From assembly GCA_016194635.1 (NCBI GenBank), contig JACQBC010000010.1, positions 186,001 to 250,000 of the forward strand: 64,000 nt of DNA. Direction: 5' to 3'. Each line of letters opens with the position of its first letter. Positions within the stretch are counted from its first letter, which is position 1. Both the position numbers and the translations under genes were made by a program. The stretch comes from Gammaproteobacteria bacterium (lineage in GTDB: Bacteria; Pseudomonadota; Gammaproteobacteria; UBA6429; Thiohalophilaceae). A model generated the notes under the pieces. That model made no database searches, had not been told where the DNA came from, and saw only the letters and a list, made by a program, of their open reading frames with translations. Positions 1-10,246 of this stretch are shown piece by piece.

Positions 1-1486
1 CAACGACGCATTGAGTCCCAATCTGGATATCGCCGCGGAAGACCCCGGCAATATTTGGGATCGGATCCGCGCGGGTTTCGCGATGCCGGATCTCGACAAC
101 ACGCGGATCGAACAACAGCTGCAATGGTATGTGCGCAATGAAGAGTATTTAGATCGGGTGGTGGAACGCGCCGGTCCCTACATGCGCTTCATCGTGGATA
201 AACTTGAAAAAGAAAAGATTCCATTGGAGATTGCCCTGCTACCGATCGTGGAAAGCGCCTACCAGCCGTTTGCCTATTCCCACGGCCGGGCCTCGGGGAT
301 CTGGCAATTCATTCCATCCACCGCCAAGCGTTACGGCCTGGAACAAAATTGGTGGTACGACGGCCGCCGTGATATTTATGCCTCTACCGACGCGGCGATT
401 CGGTTACTATCAGCGTTACGCGATGAATTTAATGGTGATTGGTTGTTAGCGCTAGCCGCTTATAATTCTGGCAGCCATAACGTGATTCGTGCGATTCGCC
501 TCAATCAACGCAAACATAAGCCCACGGATTTCTTTTCGTTGAAATTACCGCGTGAAACCCGCGCCTACGTGCCTAAACTGCTGGCGCTTAAAAAGATCGT
601 CGCCAACCCGGAGAAGTATAAGCTGGATCTTAATCCGATTGCCGATGAACCGTATTTTGAACGGGTGGAAGTGGATTCCCAAATTGATTTAGCGCTGGTT
701 GCAAAACTTTCCGAGATTGAACTGGATACCATTTATCATCTCAATCCGGGTTTCAACCGCTGGGCCACGGCGCCAGGTGGGCCGCATTTTCTGTTATTGC
801 CCATCGAAAATGCTGAAACCTTTCGCCTGAACCTGGCCCAGTACCCGGCAGAAAAACGCTTACAGTGGGTACGCCACCAAGTTAAAAAAGGCGATACCCT
901 TAAACTGATCGCCAGCCATTACCAAACCACACCCGAGTTGATCAAGACCATTAATAAACTGCCCAGCAACAAACTGCGTAACAATCAAAGCCTGATGGTG
1001 CCGGTCGCGAGCCAAGCCCTGGCGAGTTACAAACTCAGCGCCACCGAGCGGTTGAATGAATTACAGAACACCCCGCAAAACGACGGTGTAAAGGTAACCC
1101 AAACGGTGAAGCGCGGTGATACGTGGTGGAGTATCGCGCGCCGTCACAACGTCGGTGTTAAACAATTGGCACGCTGGAACGGTTTGGCCCCACGCGACAA
1201 ACTCGTGCCCGGACAAAGCCTGGTTATTTGGTCGCAGGCTCAGCGCCATAAAGCCGAGCCGGTGAGCCTTACCCAAATCGACAATATTTTAATCCCCGAT
1301 GAGCGCAACATGGTGCAACGCATCGGTTATCGTGTACGCCGTGGGGATTCGTTGGCACGGATCTCACGCAAGTTCAATGTCAGTGTTGATCAAGTACGCC
1401 GCTGGAATCGACTCGCCACCAAATCGCGTTTACGTATCGGCCAGAAAATTCTGTTATATGTCGATGTCACCCAAACATCGGGTTAA
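1..1486 (+). CDS. mltD: Membrane-bound lytic murein transglycosylase D, 5' end cut by window
   Basis: Cleaves the glycan strands of periplasmic peptidoglycan with formation of anhydromuramic ends. The visible part is about 494 codons and the frame runs open to base 2, so the true start and signal peptide lie outside the window. The transglycosylase domain holds the catalytic Glu in LLPIVESAY (about residue 81 of the visible part), followed by ASGIWQFIPSTA and AAYNSGS motifs of the SLT family. Three LysM repeats follow at about 289-332, 364-407 and 440-484; they bind the cell wall. It ends 14 bp before the convergent yejF stop, with no terminator between them. Confidence 0.93.
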   Translation, partial: NDALSPNLDIAAEDPGNIWDRIRAGFAMPDLDNTRIEQQLQWYVRNEEYLDRVVERAGPYMRFIVDKLEKEKIPLEIALLPIVESAYQPFAYSHGRASGIWQFIPSTAKRYGLEQNWWYDGRRDIYASTDAAIRLLSALRDEFNGDWLLALAAYNSGSHNVIRAIRLNQRKHKPTDFFSLKLPRETRAYVPKLLALKKIVANPEKYKLDLNPIADEPYFERVEVDSQIDLALVAKLSEIELDTIYHLNPGFNRWATAPGGPHFLLLPIENAETFRLNLAQYPAEKRLQWVRHQVKKGDTLKLIASHYQTTPELIKTINKLPSNKLRNNQSLMVPVASQALASYKLSATERLNELQNTPQNDGVKVTQTVKRGDTWWSIARRHNVGVKQLARWNGLAPRDKLVPGQSLVIWSQAQRHKAEPVSLTQIDNILIPDERNMVQRIGYRVRRGDSLARISRKFNVSVDQVRRWNRLATKSRLRIGQKILLYVDVTQTSG

Positions 1487-1500
1487 GGTATAAACTCGGA

Positions 1501-3102
1501 TTAGCGCCACAAGGAAGCCTGTAACAGTTTGCGGGTATAGGTTTGCTGTGGCGCTGTAAACAAGCCCAACGTCTCTCCCTGTTCCACCACGCGCCCGTCC
1601 TGCAGTACCACGATACGATGCGCCATGGCGCGTATCACATTGAGGTCATGGGAAATAAAGATATAACTGATATGGTACCGGTTCTGAATATCCACTAACA
1701 ATTCCAATACCTGCTTCTGCACTGAAACGTCCAAGGCGCTGGTGGGCTCATCCAGCAAAATTAATTTTGGCTCCAAAACCAGCGCACGCGCAATCGCGAT
1801 ACGCTGACGCTGCCCGCCAGAAAACTCGTGCGGGTAACGCCATAACATGTCCTGCTCGAGACCCACTTCGGTCAGTACCTTGAGGACACGCCGCCGGTGT
1901 TCTTGGGCCGACTGCCGTGAAAAATGTATTCCCAAGCCTTCACGGATGATCTGTTCTACCGTCATGCGGGGTGACAGCGAGGAAAAAGGATCTTGAAATA
2001 CGATTTGGAAGTTACGCCGTAAAGGACGGAGCTGACGCTGGGTTAATTGTTGTAGATCATTACCATCAAACTCGATACTCCCCGTGCAGTGTTGCAGCCG
2101 CAACAAACACATCCCCAAGGTGGTTTTACCCGAGCCAGACTCGCCCACGATACCCAGTGTTTCTCCGCGCTGAACGGCGAGTGTTACCTCATCCACGGCA
2201 CGCACTTCACCCACTTTGCGACGCAATAAACCGGCTTTGATAGGAAAGATACACTTCAACCGCTGCGTACTGAGCAGTGGTGTAGATTTCACCACGGGTT
2301 GTACCCGCCGCTGCGGCTGACTGTCGAGCAGATGACGGGTATAGGGATGTTGCGGAGCACTGAACAACGCTCCAACATCCGCCTGTTCGACCAAGTGCCC
2401 CTGCTGCATGACACAAATGCGATCGGCAAATCGCCTTACCATATTCAAATCATGCGTAATCATCAATACCGCCATACCAAATTCGCGTTGCAGTGCTTCG
2501 AGCAATTCGAGGATTTGAGCTTGAATCGTGACATCGAGCGCGGTCGTGGGCTCATCAGCGATGAGCAACTTAGGACTGCACGCCAGGGCCATGGCGATCA
2601 TCACGCGTTGGCGCTGCCCACCGGAAAGCATATGCGGAAAAGCGTCAAATCGCTTATGCGGCTCGACAATGCCGGTGCGATCCAACAATTCAAGCATGCG
2701 CAGCCGCGCGGCATTACGATCGAGACCTTGATGTAACATCAGGGGTTCGAGCAGCTGCATGCCAATGGGATACACGGGGTTCAATGATGTCATGGGCTCT
2801 TGGAAGATCATAGCAATCTCGCTACCGCGCACACGACGAATTTCAGCTTCCGCAAGCTGCAATAAATCACGCCCGGCAAAATAAACATGTCCTGAGGGAT
2901 AACGCGTCTGAGCCATGTCATGAAGATTTAGAATCGATAACGCCGTAACAGACTTTCCCGAACCGGACTCACCCACAAGCGCGAGCTTCTGGCCTGGATA
3001 TAGATCAAAACTCACCCTATGAACGACTTCGACGGGATTCTCACGGCCAAAGGAAATGCTTAGATCTTGAATTGACAGTAAAGGTGTGGTTGCTGTATTC
3101 AT
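1501..3102 (-). CDS. yejF: Peptide ABC transporter ATPase YejF, two fused ATP-binding domains
   Basis: Energises the YejABEF importer, which takes up oligopeptides and, in Escherichia coli, the peptide-nucleotide antibiotic microcin C. The 533-residue protein has two complete ABC cassettes: Walker A GESGSGKS at about 44-51 and GESGSGKT near 320, each followed by a SGGQRQR signature and a Walker B ending DEPTTALD or DEPTSALD. The short segment between the cassettes carries the oligopeptide-transporter C-terminal type sequence around QHPYTRHLL. It is the last gene of the operon yejA-yejB-yejE-yejF, 10 bp after yejE. Confidence 0.93.
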   Translation of the reverse strand: MNTATTPLLSIQDLSISFGRENPVEVVHRVSFDLYPGQKLALVGESGSGKSVTALSILNLHDMAQTRYPSGHVYFAGRDLLQLAEAEIRRVRGSEIAMIFQEPMTSLNPVYPIGMQLLEPLMLHQGLDRNAARLRMLELLDRTGIVEPHKRFDAFPHMLSGGQRQRVMIAMALACSPKLLIADEPTTALDVTIQAQILELLEALQREFGMAVLMITHDLNMVRRFADRICVMQQGHLVEQADVGALFSAPQHPYTRHLLDSQPQRRVQPVVKSTPLLSTQRLKCIFPIKAGLLRRKVGEVRAVDEVTLAVQRGETLGIVGESGSGKTTLGMCLLRLQHCTGSIEFDGNDLQQLTQRQLRPLRRNFQIVFQDPFSSLSPRMTVEQIIREGLGIHFSRQSAQEHRRRVLKVLTEVGLEQDMLWRYPHEFSGGQRQRIAIARALVLEPKLILLDEPTSALDVSVQKQVLELLVDIQNRYHISYIFISHDLNVIRAMAHRIVVLQDGRVVEQGETLGLFTAPQQTYTRKLLQASLWR

Positions 3103-3112
3103 TCGTTTAACT

Positions 3113-4153
3113 TCAACCCCGTCGTGTGTCTAAAGCTTCGCGCAAGGCTTCACCGATAAAAATTAACAATACCAGCGTTCCGACCAATACACTGAACGTG
3201 GTTAGTGACAACCACCATGCTTCGATATTGGCCTTGCCCTGTGCCAGCAGTTCACCGATGCTGGGCGTGGTCGGTGGCACCCCCAGACCAAGATAATCCA
3301 AGCTGGTAAGCGCTAGAATCGCACCGCTGATGCGAAACGGCAGGAAAGTAATCACCGGTGTCATACTGTTGGGTAATAAATGCCGCAGCATAATGTCCCG
3401 ATTCCTGACACCCATCGCCTTGGCGGCGATCACATAATCCATGCCGCGGCCACGTAAAAATTCCGCCCGCACATAATCCGCCAGCCCCATCCAACCAAAC
3501 AGCGACAGTAGAATAATCAGCAACACTACACTGGGTTGAAACAGCGAAGCGAAAATAATCAACAAATACAACTCCGGCATCGAACCCCATATTTCCATAA
3601 GCCGTTGCGCATACAGATCCAGGCGTCCGCCGAAATAGCCTTGTACAGCACCCGCCAGTATGCCTACAACAACACCAATCGCGGTTAACACTAAGGCAAA
3701 TACCACCGACAAGCGAAAACCGTAGATCAGCCGCGCCAACACGTCACGGCCACGATCATCGGTGCCCAGTAGATTGTCAACCGACGGCGGCGCCGGATTC
3801 GGATGAGCCGCATAATAATTTATGCTGTCATAACTATGCCGGTTGAGGGGAAATAACGCCCAGTTTTTCCCGGAGTTTATTAATGTACGTACATAAGGAT
3901 CGCTATAATCCGCTTCGGTCGCGAACTCTCCCCCGAAGGTCGTCTCGGGATAACGCTTGACTACCGGCCAATACAGGCTGCCTGAATAATAAACTACGAT
4001 TGGTTTGTCGTTGCTCAACACTTCAGCGAACAAACTCAAGATGAATATAACTCCGAATATCCATAAACTCACATAACCGCGACGGTTGGTTTTAAACCGC
4101 CGCCAGGCACGGCCGGTAACGGGAGGTGAGGGTAACGTTGCCGGTTCAGTCAT
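3113..4153 (-). CDS. yejE: Peptide ABC transporter permease YejE
   Basis: Inner-membrane permease of the Yej importer, 346 residues. A first membrane segment near residue 30 is followed by a periplasmic loop, then five hydrophobic segments of the BPD_transp_1 domain from about 135 to the end. The loop before the helix pair that contacts the ATPase reads EAWGSMPELYLL-like, and the EAA-type segment is around AAKAMGVRNRDIMLRHLLPNS. The start codon overlaps the yejB stop by 4 bp (ATGA), which implies coupled translation. The family usually has about 340 residues, so it looks complete. Confidence 0.93.
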   Translation of the reverse strand: MTEPATLPSPPVTGRAWRRFKTNRRGYVSLWIFGVIFILSLFAEVLSNDKPIVVYYSGSLYWPVVKRYPETTFGGEFATEADYSDPYVRTLINSGKNWALFPLNRHSYDSINYYAAHPNPAPPSVDNLLGTDDRGRDVLARLIYGFRLSVVFALVLTAIGVVVGILAGAVQGYFGGRLDLYAQRLMEIWGSMPELYLLIIFASLFQPSVVLLIILLSLFGWMGLADYVRAEFLRGRGMDYVIAAKAMGVRNRDIMLRHLLPNSMTPVITFLPFRISGAILALTSLDYLGLGVPPTTPSIGELLAQGKANIEAWWLSLTTFSVLVGTLVLLIFIGEALREALDTRRG

Positions 4154-5211
4154 CGTGGTTGTTGATCCAAGGAATCAAATTGAATACGCGGATCAACCAC
4201 TACGTAACAGATATCAGTGAGTAATTTTGCGAACAAGCTAATCAAGGTAAACAGATAAAGGGTTCCCAATACCACCGGGTAATCGCGATGCAGGATGGCT
4301 TCATACGAAAGCAGGCCCAACCCATCCAAGGAAAAAATTGACTCAATGAGAATACTACCGGTAAAAAACGCACCGATAAACGCACTGGGAAATCCGGTTA
4401 CCAACGGGATGATGGCGTTTCGGCTAATATGCTTGTAAAGCACGGTGCTCTCAGCCAATCCCTTGGCACGTGCGGTCAGCACGTATTGTTTGCGGATCTC
4501 TTCTATAAAACTATTTTTTGTAAGCAAGGTGACAATGGCAAAGCTACCGATAGTAAGCGAAATCACCGGCAAGGTGATATGCCAAAGATAATCGGATAGC
4601 TTACCAAACCAACTTAACTCGTTCCAATTATCACTGACTAGACCGCGCAAGGGGAACAGATCCCAAAAACTACCCCCGCCGAACAAGACCAGCAAGAAAA
4701 TGGCCAGCACAAACCCCGGAATAGCGTACCCAATTAAAATAATTGTACTGCTGGCGGTATCAAACGTGCTGCCGTCGCGCACCGCCTTGCTAATACCCAG
4801 GGGTATGCAGATAAGATAGGTCAAAAGAAAAGTCCAAACCCCCAAGCTAATGGATACCGGTAATTTTGAAATTATCAGATCCATCACCGATTGCTGGTAG
4901 AAATAACTCTCCCCCAAATTAAAACTTAGATAGTGCCTTAGCATGGTAAAAAACCGTTGGTAGGCCGGTTGATCAAACCCATATAACACTTTCAGTTGTT
5001 GTATCTTTTCCGGATCAAGATCTGTATTGCCGCGGTAAATTTTGCTTCCGCCCCCCGCAGACTCGCCTTGGACGGCTTGTCCTTGAATTTTATTGATCAA
5101 CTGTTCCACCGGTCCGCCAGGCACGAATTGTGTCACCAGGAACGTTACCAGCAACACCCCAAATAGCGTCGGGATCATCAACAACAAACGCTTAAGAATA
5201 TACCGGGCCAC
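4150..5211 (-). CDS. yejB: Peptide ABC transporter permease YejB, GTG start
   Basis: Second permease of the Yej importer, 353 residues. It begins with the DppB-type N-terminal helix MARYILKRLLLMIPTLFG and has the EAA-type contact segment TARAKGLAESTVLYKHISRNA near residue 247. The start is GTG; the yejA stop codon TAA is immediately adjacent with no spacer, so translation is probably coupled to yejA. A 4-bp overlap joins it to yejE. The insertion GQAVQGESAGGGSK near residue 45 lies in the first periplasmic loop, as in other YejB proteins. Confidence 0.93.
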   Translation of the reverse strand: MARYILKRLLLMIPTLFGVLLVTFLVTQFVPGGPVEQLINKIQGQAVQGESAGGGSKIYRGNTDLDPEKIQQLKVLYGFDQPAYQRFFTMLRHYLSFNLGESYFYQQSVMDLIISKLPVSISLGVWTFLLTYLICIPLGISKAVRDGSTFDTASSTIILIGYAIPGFVLAIFLLVLFGGGSFWDLFPLRGLVSDNWNELSWFGKLSDYLWHITLPVISLTIGSFAIVTLLTKNSFIEEIRKQYVLTARAKGLAESTVLYKHISRNAIIPLVTGFPSAFIGAFFTGSILIESIFSLDGLGLLSYEAILHRDYPVVLGTLYLFTLISLFAKLLTDICYVVVDPRIQFDSLDQQPR

Positions 5212-7023
5212 TTAAAGTTTTTCTCCCTTTAGAGGGGTAGGAAGCGCCCACCAGCTCATCAACGCCCAATCATCCGCTTCGTAATATAATGGCAAGGTCT
5301 GTGGACGGCCGAATTTATTCCAATAAGCGACCCGATGATTATTGATATACCAATTAGGCACCAAATATTCGCCGTGCAACAGTACACGATCCAGTGCGTG
5401 CGTGGCGGTGACTAACCTCTGCCGATCAGGGGCAAACACCACCGCGTCAATCAGGCTATCGATTACAGGATTTTTGATACCGATAAGGTTGCGTGAACCT
5501 TCTTGATCCGCAGCGTGTGAGCCCCAAAAATTATATTGTTCATTACCGGGGGACATGGACTGAGGATAACGCGCCACGGTCATATCGAAATCAAACTGCC
5601 GCAACCGGTCTGCGTACAAAGAAACATCCACACTACGGTACTGCATTTCAACACCAAGTTTCTTTAAATTATAGGCATAGGGCCCTATGATCCGTTCAAA
5701 GCCTTTTTGGTCCAATAAAAATTCAAATTCAAACACCTCCCCCTTAGCATTTTTGAGTCTACCGTTTTCAACGTGCCAACCCGCTTGCTCCAGCAATAAT
5801 TTGGCCTGGATAAGATTATGCCGCAACGCCCCCGGGTTATCGGTACTCGGCGGTTTCCATACGGTGGTAAAAATCTCCGGCTCTAATTGGTTTGCGAACT
5901 TTCGCAGTAATTGTAATTCAGCGCCTTGGGGTAAACCGCCGGATGCTAATTCACTGTTACTAAAATAACTGTCGCAGCGCACGTATTGTCCGTAGAATAA
6001 ATTCCGGTTTGACCAGGTAAAATCAAACGCCAAGGATAAGGCCTTACGTACCCGTTTATCCTTGAATAAGTCCCGTCGCAGATTGAATATAAATCCCTGC
6101 ATCCCCGCGTTATTTTTGTGGGGTAATTCCTCACGCCGGATCTGGCCCGAATCAAACTGCGGACCGGTATAATCGCGTGCCCACATCTTGGAATGATTCT
6201 CGAGCACAAAATCGTATTCACCCGCCTTGAAGGCTTCTAGACGCACCGTTTCGTCTTTGTAGTATTTGAAAATGATACGGTCAAAGTTAAACATGCCGCG
6301 GCGCACAGGCAGATCCCTTGCCCAGTAATGAGGATTGCGACGGTAGGTAATATCCTTGCCAAGGTGATAATCCTCCACCACATAAGGACCGCTGCCCAAC
6401 GGTTTTACCCGGCTAAGTTTATCAAACGACTCTTTACCCACCCAACGGGGTGAGAAAATCGGTATCTGGGCGGCAATCAGGTGTAATTCGGGATTCCGCT
6501 TTACAAAATTAAACCGTATGAGACGTGGACCCAGGATCGTTGCGGATTTAATGTCTGCCCAATAGAAACGGTATTGTGGATGGCTTTTGTCGCTTTTTAA
6601 CGTATCAAAGGAAAATTTCACATCTTCCGCCAGTACGGGGGAATCATCGGAAAAACGGGCTCGCGGATCGATCCGGAATGTGACCGACAACCCGTCCGCT
6701 GCCAAGGCGATGTCATCGGCCACATGCGCATATAAACTATACGGCTCATCCAGGCTTTGCACCATCAGGGATTCAAACACCAATTGCTGTAAACCCTGCG
6801 CCGATACACCTCGCAGGATAAAAGGATTAAGACTGTCGAAAGTACCAAAACCCGACAGGGTCAGCGTTCCACCTTTAGGGGCAGCGGGGTTCACATAATC
6901 AAAATGAGTATAATTAACCGGATACTTTGGTAAATACCCTAGCGCTGCTGAAGGTGTCGCTTGCGCCACCACGCTCAGGTTACTGCAAAAGAACAGCACG
7001 AGTGCACGGATAACCTGCCTCAT
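5212..7023 (-). CDS. yejA: Periplasmic peptide-binding protein YejA (SBP family 5)
   Basis: Solute-binding subunit that captures oligopeptides in the periplasm for YejBE. The 603-residue protein opens with a cleavable signal peptide (MRQVIRALVLFFCSNLSVVAQA). The SBP_bac_5 fold is shown by YVNPAAPKGGTLTLSGFGTFDSLNPF, the LAEDVKFSFDTLK block near 130 and the GSGPYVVEDY block near 215. It is the first gene of the operon. Its start faces fabI across 164 bp, which must contain two divergent promoters. Confidence 0.93.
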   Translation of the reverse strand: MRQVIRALVLFFCSNLSVVAQATPSAALGYLPKYPVNYTHFDYVNPAAPKGGTLTLSGFGTFDSLNPFILRGVSAQGLQQLVFESLMVQSLDEPYSLYAHVADDIALAADGLSVTFRIDPRARFSDDSPVLAEDVKFSFDTLKSDKSHPQYRFYWADIKSATILGPRLIRFNFVKRNPELHLIAAQIPIFSPRWVGKESFDKLSRVKPLGSGPYVVEDYHLGKDITYRRNPHYWARDLPVRRGMFNFDRIIFKYYKDETVRLEAFKAGEYDFVLENHSKMWARDYTGPQFDSGQIRREELPHKNNAGMQGFIFNLRRDLFKDKRVRKALSLAFDFTWSNRNLFYGQYVRCDSYFSNSELASGGLPQGAELQLLRKFANQLEPEIFTTVWKPPSTDNPGALRHNLIQAKLLLEQAGWHVENGRLKNAKGEVFEFEFLLDQKGFERIIGPYAYNLKKLGVEMQYRSVDVSLYADRLRQFDFDMTVARYPQSMSPGNEQYNFWGSHAADQEGSRNLIGIKNPVIDSLIDAVVFAPDRQRLVTATHALDRVLLHGEYLVPNWYINNHRVAYWNKFGRPQTLPLYYEADDWALMSWWALPTPLKGEKL

Positions 7024-7130
7024 GGGAGTCTCTCTAGCTCATTGCGAAATAAGAATAAAACCACGCGCTATCACCCTGTGATATAAGCACCCTAGTTAAA
7101 TAGTGAGTTTTGTTCTGTTACAGTGACGAA

Positions 7131-7136
7131 TATAAT
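7131..7136 (+). promoter_or_regulatory. Probable -10 box of the fabI promoter
   Basis: A perfect TATAAT lies 51 bp upstream of the fabI start codon in the yejA-fabI divergent region. The sequence 17 bp upstream of it is only a weak -35 (TTTTGT). The call rests on the -10 alone. Confidence 0.45.
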
Positions 7137-7187
7137 ACGAGCCGCCGCTCAATACCAACTGGGCAAAATTTCAACAAAGGAAACCGC

Positions 7188-7988
7188 ATGGGCTTTTTAG
7201 CAAACAAACGCGCTTTGATCGTCGGACTGGCCAGTAACCGTTCCATCGCCTGGGGTATCGCCCAAGCCATGAAACGCGAAGGTGTTGAACTGGCCTTTAC
7301 CTATCAAAATGAAAAACTGCAGGAGCGGGTGGAAAAGATGGCGTCCGAGCTGGGTTCGGAAATTATCGTACCCTGTGATGTCAGCAGTGACGAACAAATC
7401 GAACGGGTATTTGACCATTTGGACAACTATTGGGACGGGCTCGATATCATAGTACATTCGGTGGCCTTTGCGCCCCGTGAAGAGCTGGAAGGGGATTATC
7501 TGGATACCGTGACCCGCGAGGGTTTCCGCACCGCCCACGAGATCAGTTCCTACAGTTTTGCCGCCTTGGCCAAGGCGGGTAGAAATATGATGGAAGGCCG
7601 TAACGGTGCATTGCTTACCTTAAGTTATTTAGGGGCTGAACGCGCCATGCCCAATTACAACATCATGGGGCTGGCCAAGGCGTCATTAGAAGCCAATGTG
7701 CGCTACATGGCCTATTCCCTTGGTCCGGACAGTATCCGGGTTAATGCCATCTCGGCGGGGCCGATTAAAACCCTCGCCGCCGCCGGAATCAGTAACTTTC
7801 GCCGTATGCTCGATGAGGTAGAACAGGCGGCACCGCTGCGCCGCAACGTGACCATTGAGGATGTGGGTAATACAGCCGCATTTTTGTGTTCAGACCTGGC
7901 GGCGGGAATCACCGGCGAGATCGTTTATGTTGACTCCGGCTATAACATCGTCGGCATGCGGCCGTTAAATCCCGCGCCACAAGCGTAA
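7188..7988 (+). CDS. fabI: Enoyl-[acyl-carrier-protein] reductase (NADH)
   Basis: Reduces trans-2-enoyl-ACP with NADH in the last step of each round of fatty-acid elongation; it is the triclosan target. The start at 7188 gives [23 protein letters not shown], the normal FabI N-terminus, and is preceded by an AAGGA Shine-Dalgarno; an in-frame extension to 7110 is not needed. The short-chain dehydrogenase fold is intact: nucleotide-binding [11 protein letters not shown], then Tyr147, Tyr157 and Lys164 in [21 protein letters not shown], matching Escherichia coli Tyr146, Tyr156 and Lys163. Length 266 residues is usual. It is convergent with ppiD, 21 bp apart. Confidence 0.97.
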   Translation: MGFLANKRALIVGLASNRSIAWGIAQAMKREGVELAFTYQNEKLQERVEKMASELGSEIIVPCDVSSDEQIERVFDHLDNYWDGLDIIVHSVAFAPREELEGDYLDTVTREGFRTAHEISSYSFAALAKAGRNMMEGRNGALLTLSYLGAERAMPNYNIMGLAKASLEANVRYMAYSLGPDSIRVNAISAGPIKTLAAAGISNFRRMLDEVEQAAPLRRNVTIEDVGNTAAFLCSDLAAGITGEIVYVDSGYNIVGMRPLNPAPQA

Positions 7989-8009
7989 ACCCGCCATGGA
8001 TACCTGGCC

Positions 8010-9917
8010 TTATTCCGCGTTCTTGGGCAGGTTCAGTTCAATCTCGCTGTGTTTACGTTGGTAGCTCAATAATGCCTGTACATCCTCCTGCGCCTGTGTT
8101 TGGGCAAGCTGATGCAATTTCGCCTCGCGGGTCGCCGCAGGTATATCCCCAGTAGGATCACGCACACCGTACAACGCGACAATCACACTATCCCCATTCG
8201 GTAGCTGCTGCAAACTATAACCGGGTGTGGCGGTATTGACGGGTTTGGGCATGCGGAACCCCGTCTGACGAATGGCTTCGGCCACAACCGCCTTTGCGGC
8301 TGCCTTGTCCGCCGCGGTTTCGTGTCGACCAATATAACCCGGTCGTTGCCAGGTTAACCCGGGCGCCAATACCGGTGTCGCACCGCTGAGTAATTTTGCA
8401 TACAACGCCTTGGCTTGGGTTGATGCTTCGGCGGTGGATTTTTCATTGCGTAACTGTACTTCGATGCCGGCACTTACTTCTTTTAATGGCTTTTGTTGCG
8501 CCGGACGGTGATCCTTCAGCCGTAGCACCAAAACATGGTCGCTGCTGAGTTTGATCACCTCACTGTTTTGAGCTTGCTTGAGAACCGCATCACTAAACGC
8601 CGCGGTAATCACTTGCGGGTTATGCAGCAACTGCGGTCCACCCTGGCGGGTAAAAAACTCGGATTCTTGAACCTTCAAACCCAGTTGTTCCGCGGCAGGT
8701 TCCAGCGAATCTTGATTTTGATAGGTTAAATTATCGAGTTTATTCGCCAGCTCAAAAAAATTATGTTCGGCTTTTTGGGCCTGTAGATCCTGGCGCACCT
8801 TCTCTTTGATCTCATTAAACTCCGGTGTAACAGTACTGGCCTTAATCAAGATATGCCGCGCACGGCGTTGATCCCCTTTAATCTCTTCGAGCTTGATCAA
8901 GTGGATACCAAATTCGGTTTTCACCGGTTTACTTATTTCACCGGGTTTGAGTTTGTAGACCGCGTCTTCAAATGCTTTTACCATCGCGCCACGGCCAAAG
9001 AATCCTAAATCGCCGCCGTTTTTGGCCGAACCAGGGTCTTGCGAGAATTCCTCGGCGAGTTTGGCGAACGACTCGCCGTTACGCGCGCGCGCCTCGATTT
9101 CCTTAATTTTTTTCTCAGCAGCGGTGGTATCTTGCTTGCTGTACTGTTGTTTATTCTCGTCGTAGTATTGTTTTAATTCGGCGTCACTAACCTGCGCCTT
9201 TTGCGCCAGATCTTGCGCGGCAAGTTCGATGTACTGAATTTTAACCGCTTCCTCGGTCATGAATTGGCTGGTATGTGCGGCGTAATAATTTTGAACCTCA
9301 TCAACGCCAACCTTTACCGAGGGAAAATAACTAGCGTGGGGTATTGTGAGATAACCAATATCGCGCTCCTGGCCCTCTAAACGCATTTGTTCGGCAACTT
9401 CATAACCCAATACAAACGCGCTGCTTTCCACCGCTTGCCGTAACTGCTGATACGAAAAATCGTAGGCTATCTGTTGTTCAAATGCCTGCGGTGATAAACC
9501 GGCCCGTTGCAGTACCTGGTGATAAGTATCAACGGAGAATTTTCCAGTGGTATCGAGAAAATAGGGCGTTGTTTCGATTTGTTTATTTAACTGGGCGTTG
9601 CCCACGCGGAAACCGGCGGCATCGAGCTGTTGATGGATCAATTCACGGTCTACCAATCCATTTACGATATTGTGTTTAACGTAATCCAGAAATTGAGGAT
9701 CAGAAGAAAAATTCGCCCCCATATTCTGTTGAAACTGGCTGTAAGAACGTTGGTACTCGTTCTGGCTAATCGCCTCACCATTCACCTTGGCAACATAGTT
9801 CTTGGAAGATTCTGGTGAATAACCGTAGAGAATGAACGAGCCTAATGACAAGATCACCAAACCCAGAATGATCCAGACGATGATTCCTTGGGTATGTTCA
9901 CGGATGACTTGCAACAT
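8010..9917 (-). CDS. ppiD: Periplasmic folding chaperone / peptidyl-prolyl isomerase PpiD
   Basis: Membrane-anchored chaperone near the Sec translocon that assists outer-membrane protein folding. A short cytoplasmic N-terminus is followed by one transmembrane helix (about 11-32) and a SurA-type N domain with the repeated NEYQRSYSQF and LVDREL motifs. One parvulin-like PpiC domain spans about 225-355 (LAEEFSQDPGSAKNGGDLGFFGRG), then a C-terminal coiled and helical part. I place the start at the ATG at 9917, giving MLQVIREHTQG, rather than a GTG two codons earlier. 635 residues compares with 623 in Escherichia coli. It follows hupB and two tRNA genes, the usual order. Confidence 0.93.
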   Translation of the reverse strand: MLQVIREHTQGIIVWIILGLVILSLGSFILYGYSPESSKNYVAKVNGEAISQNEYQRSYSQFQQNMGANFSSDPQFLDYVKHNIVNGLVDRELIHQQLDAAGFRVGNAQLNKQIETTPYFLDTTGKFSVDTYHQVLQRAGLSPQAFEQQIAYDFSYQQLRQAVESSAFVLGYEVAEQMRLEGQERDIGYLTIPHASYFPSVKVGVDEVQNYYAAHTSQFMTEEAVKIQYIELAAQDLAQKAQVSDAELKQYYDENKQQYSKQDTTAAEKKIKEIEARARNGESFAKLAEEFSQDPGSAKNGGDLGFFGRGAMVKAFEDAVYKLKPGEISKPVKTEFGIHLIKLEEIKGDQRRARHILIKASTVTPEFNEIKEKVRQDLQAQKAEHNFFELANKLDNLTYQNQDSLEPAAEQLGLKVQESEFFTRQGGPQLLHNPQVITAAFSDAVLKQAQNSEVIKLSSDHVLVLRLKDHRPAQQKPLKEVSAGIEVQLRNEKSTAEASTQAKALYAKLLSGATPVLAPGLTWQRPGYIGRHETAADKAAAKAVVAEAIRQTGFRMPKPVNTATPGYSLQQLPNGDSVIVALYGVRDPTGDIPAATREAKLHQLAQTQAQEDVQALLSYQRKHSEIELNLPKNAE

Positions 9918-9994
9918 AAACACCGAACACCTGTTATTAGTTTACCCAAACAAAAAAGGCGCAGATTCTCACGAAGCCGCGCCCTGTCGTTATA

Positions 9995-10071
9995 TGGCGG
10001 AGCGGACGGGACTCGAACCCGCGACCCCCGGCGTGACAGGCCGGTATTCTAACCAACTGAACTACCGCTCC
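9995..10071 (-). tRNA. tRNA-Asp (GTC)
   Basis: A complete cloverleaf on the minus strand begins GGAGCGGTAGTTCAG, has anticodon GTC in the loop CTGTCAC, a T-arm GGTTCGAGTC, and an encoded CCA. It sits between hupB/tRNA-Val and ppiD in the same direction. Confidence 0.96.
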
Positions 10072-10160
10072 AAATACCTATCTCCACCCAGCATGAGTAC
10101 CTGAAATATATCCGTTGAGGTTTGGCGGATAGAGAATTTCAGACCGCCGCTGGCCGGAAT

Positions 10161-10236
10161 TGGTGGGTGCTGTAGGGATCGAACCTACGACCCTCGCCTT
10201 GTAAGGGCGATGCTCTCCCAGCTGAGCTAAGCACCC
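10161..10236 (-). tRNA. tRNA-Val (TAC)
   Basis: Cloverleaf on the minus strand starting GGGTGCTTAGCTCAG. The anticodon stem TCGCC/GGCGA closes the loop CTTACAA, anticodon TAC. CCA is encoded. It starts 10 bp after the hupB stop codon, so it is probably cut from the hupB transcript. Confidence 0.96.
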
Positions 10237-10246
10237 GAAAGGCGCG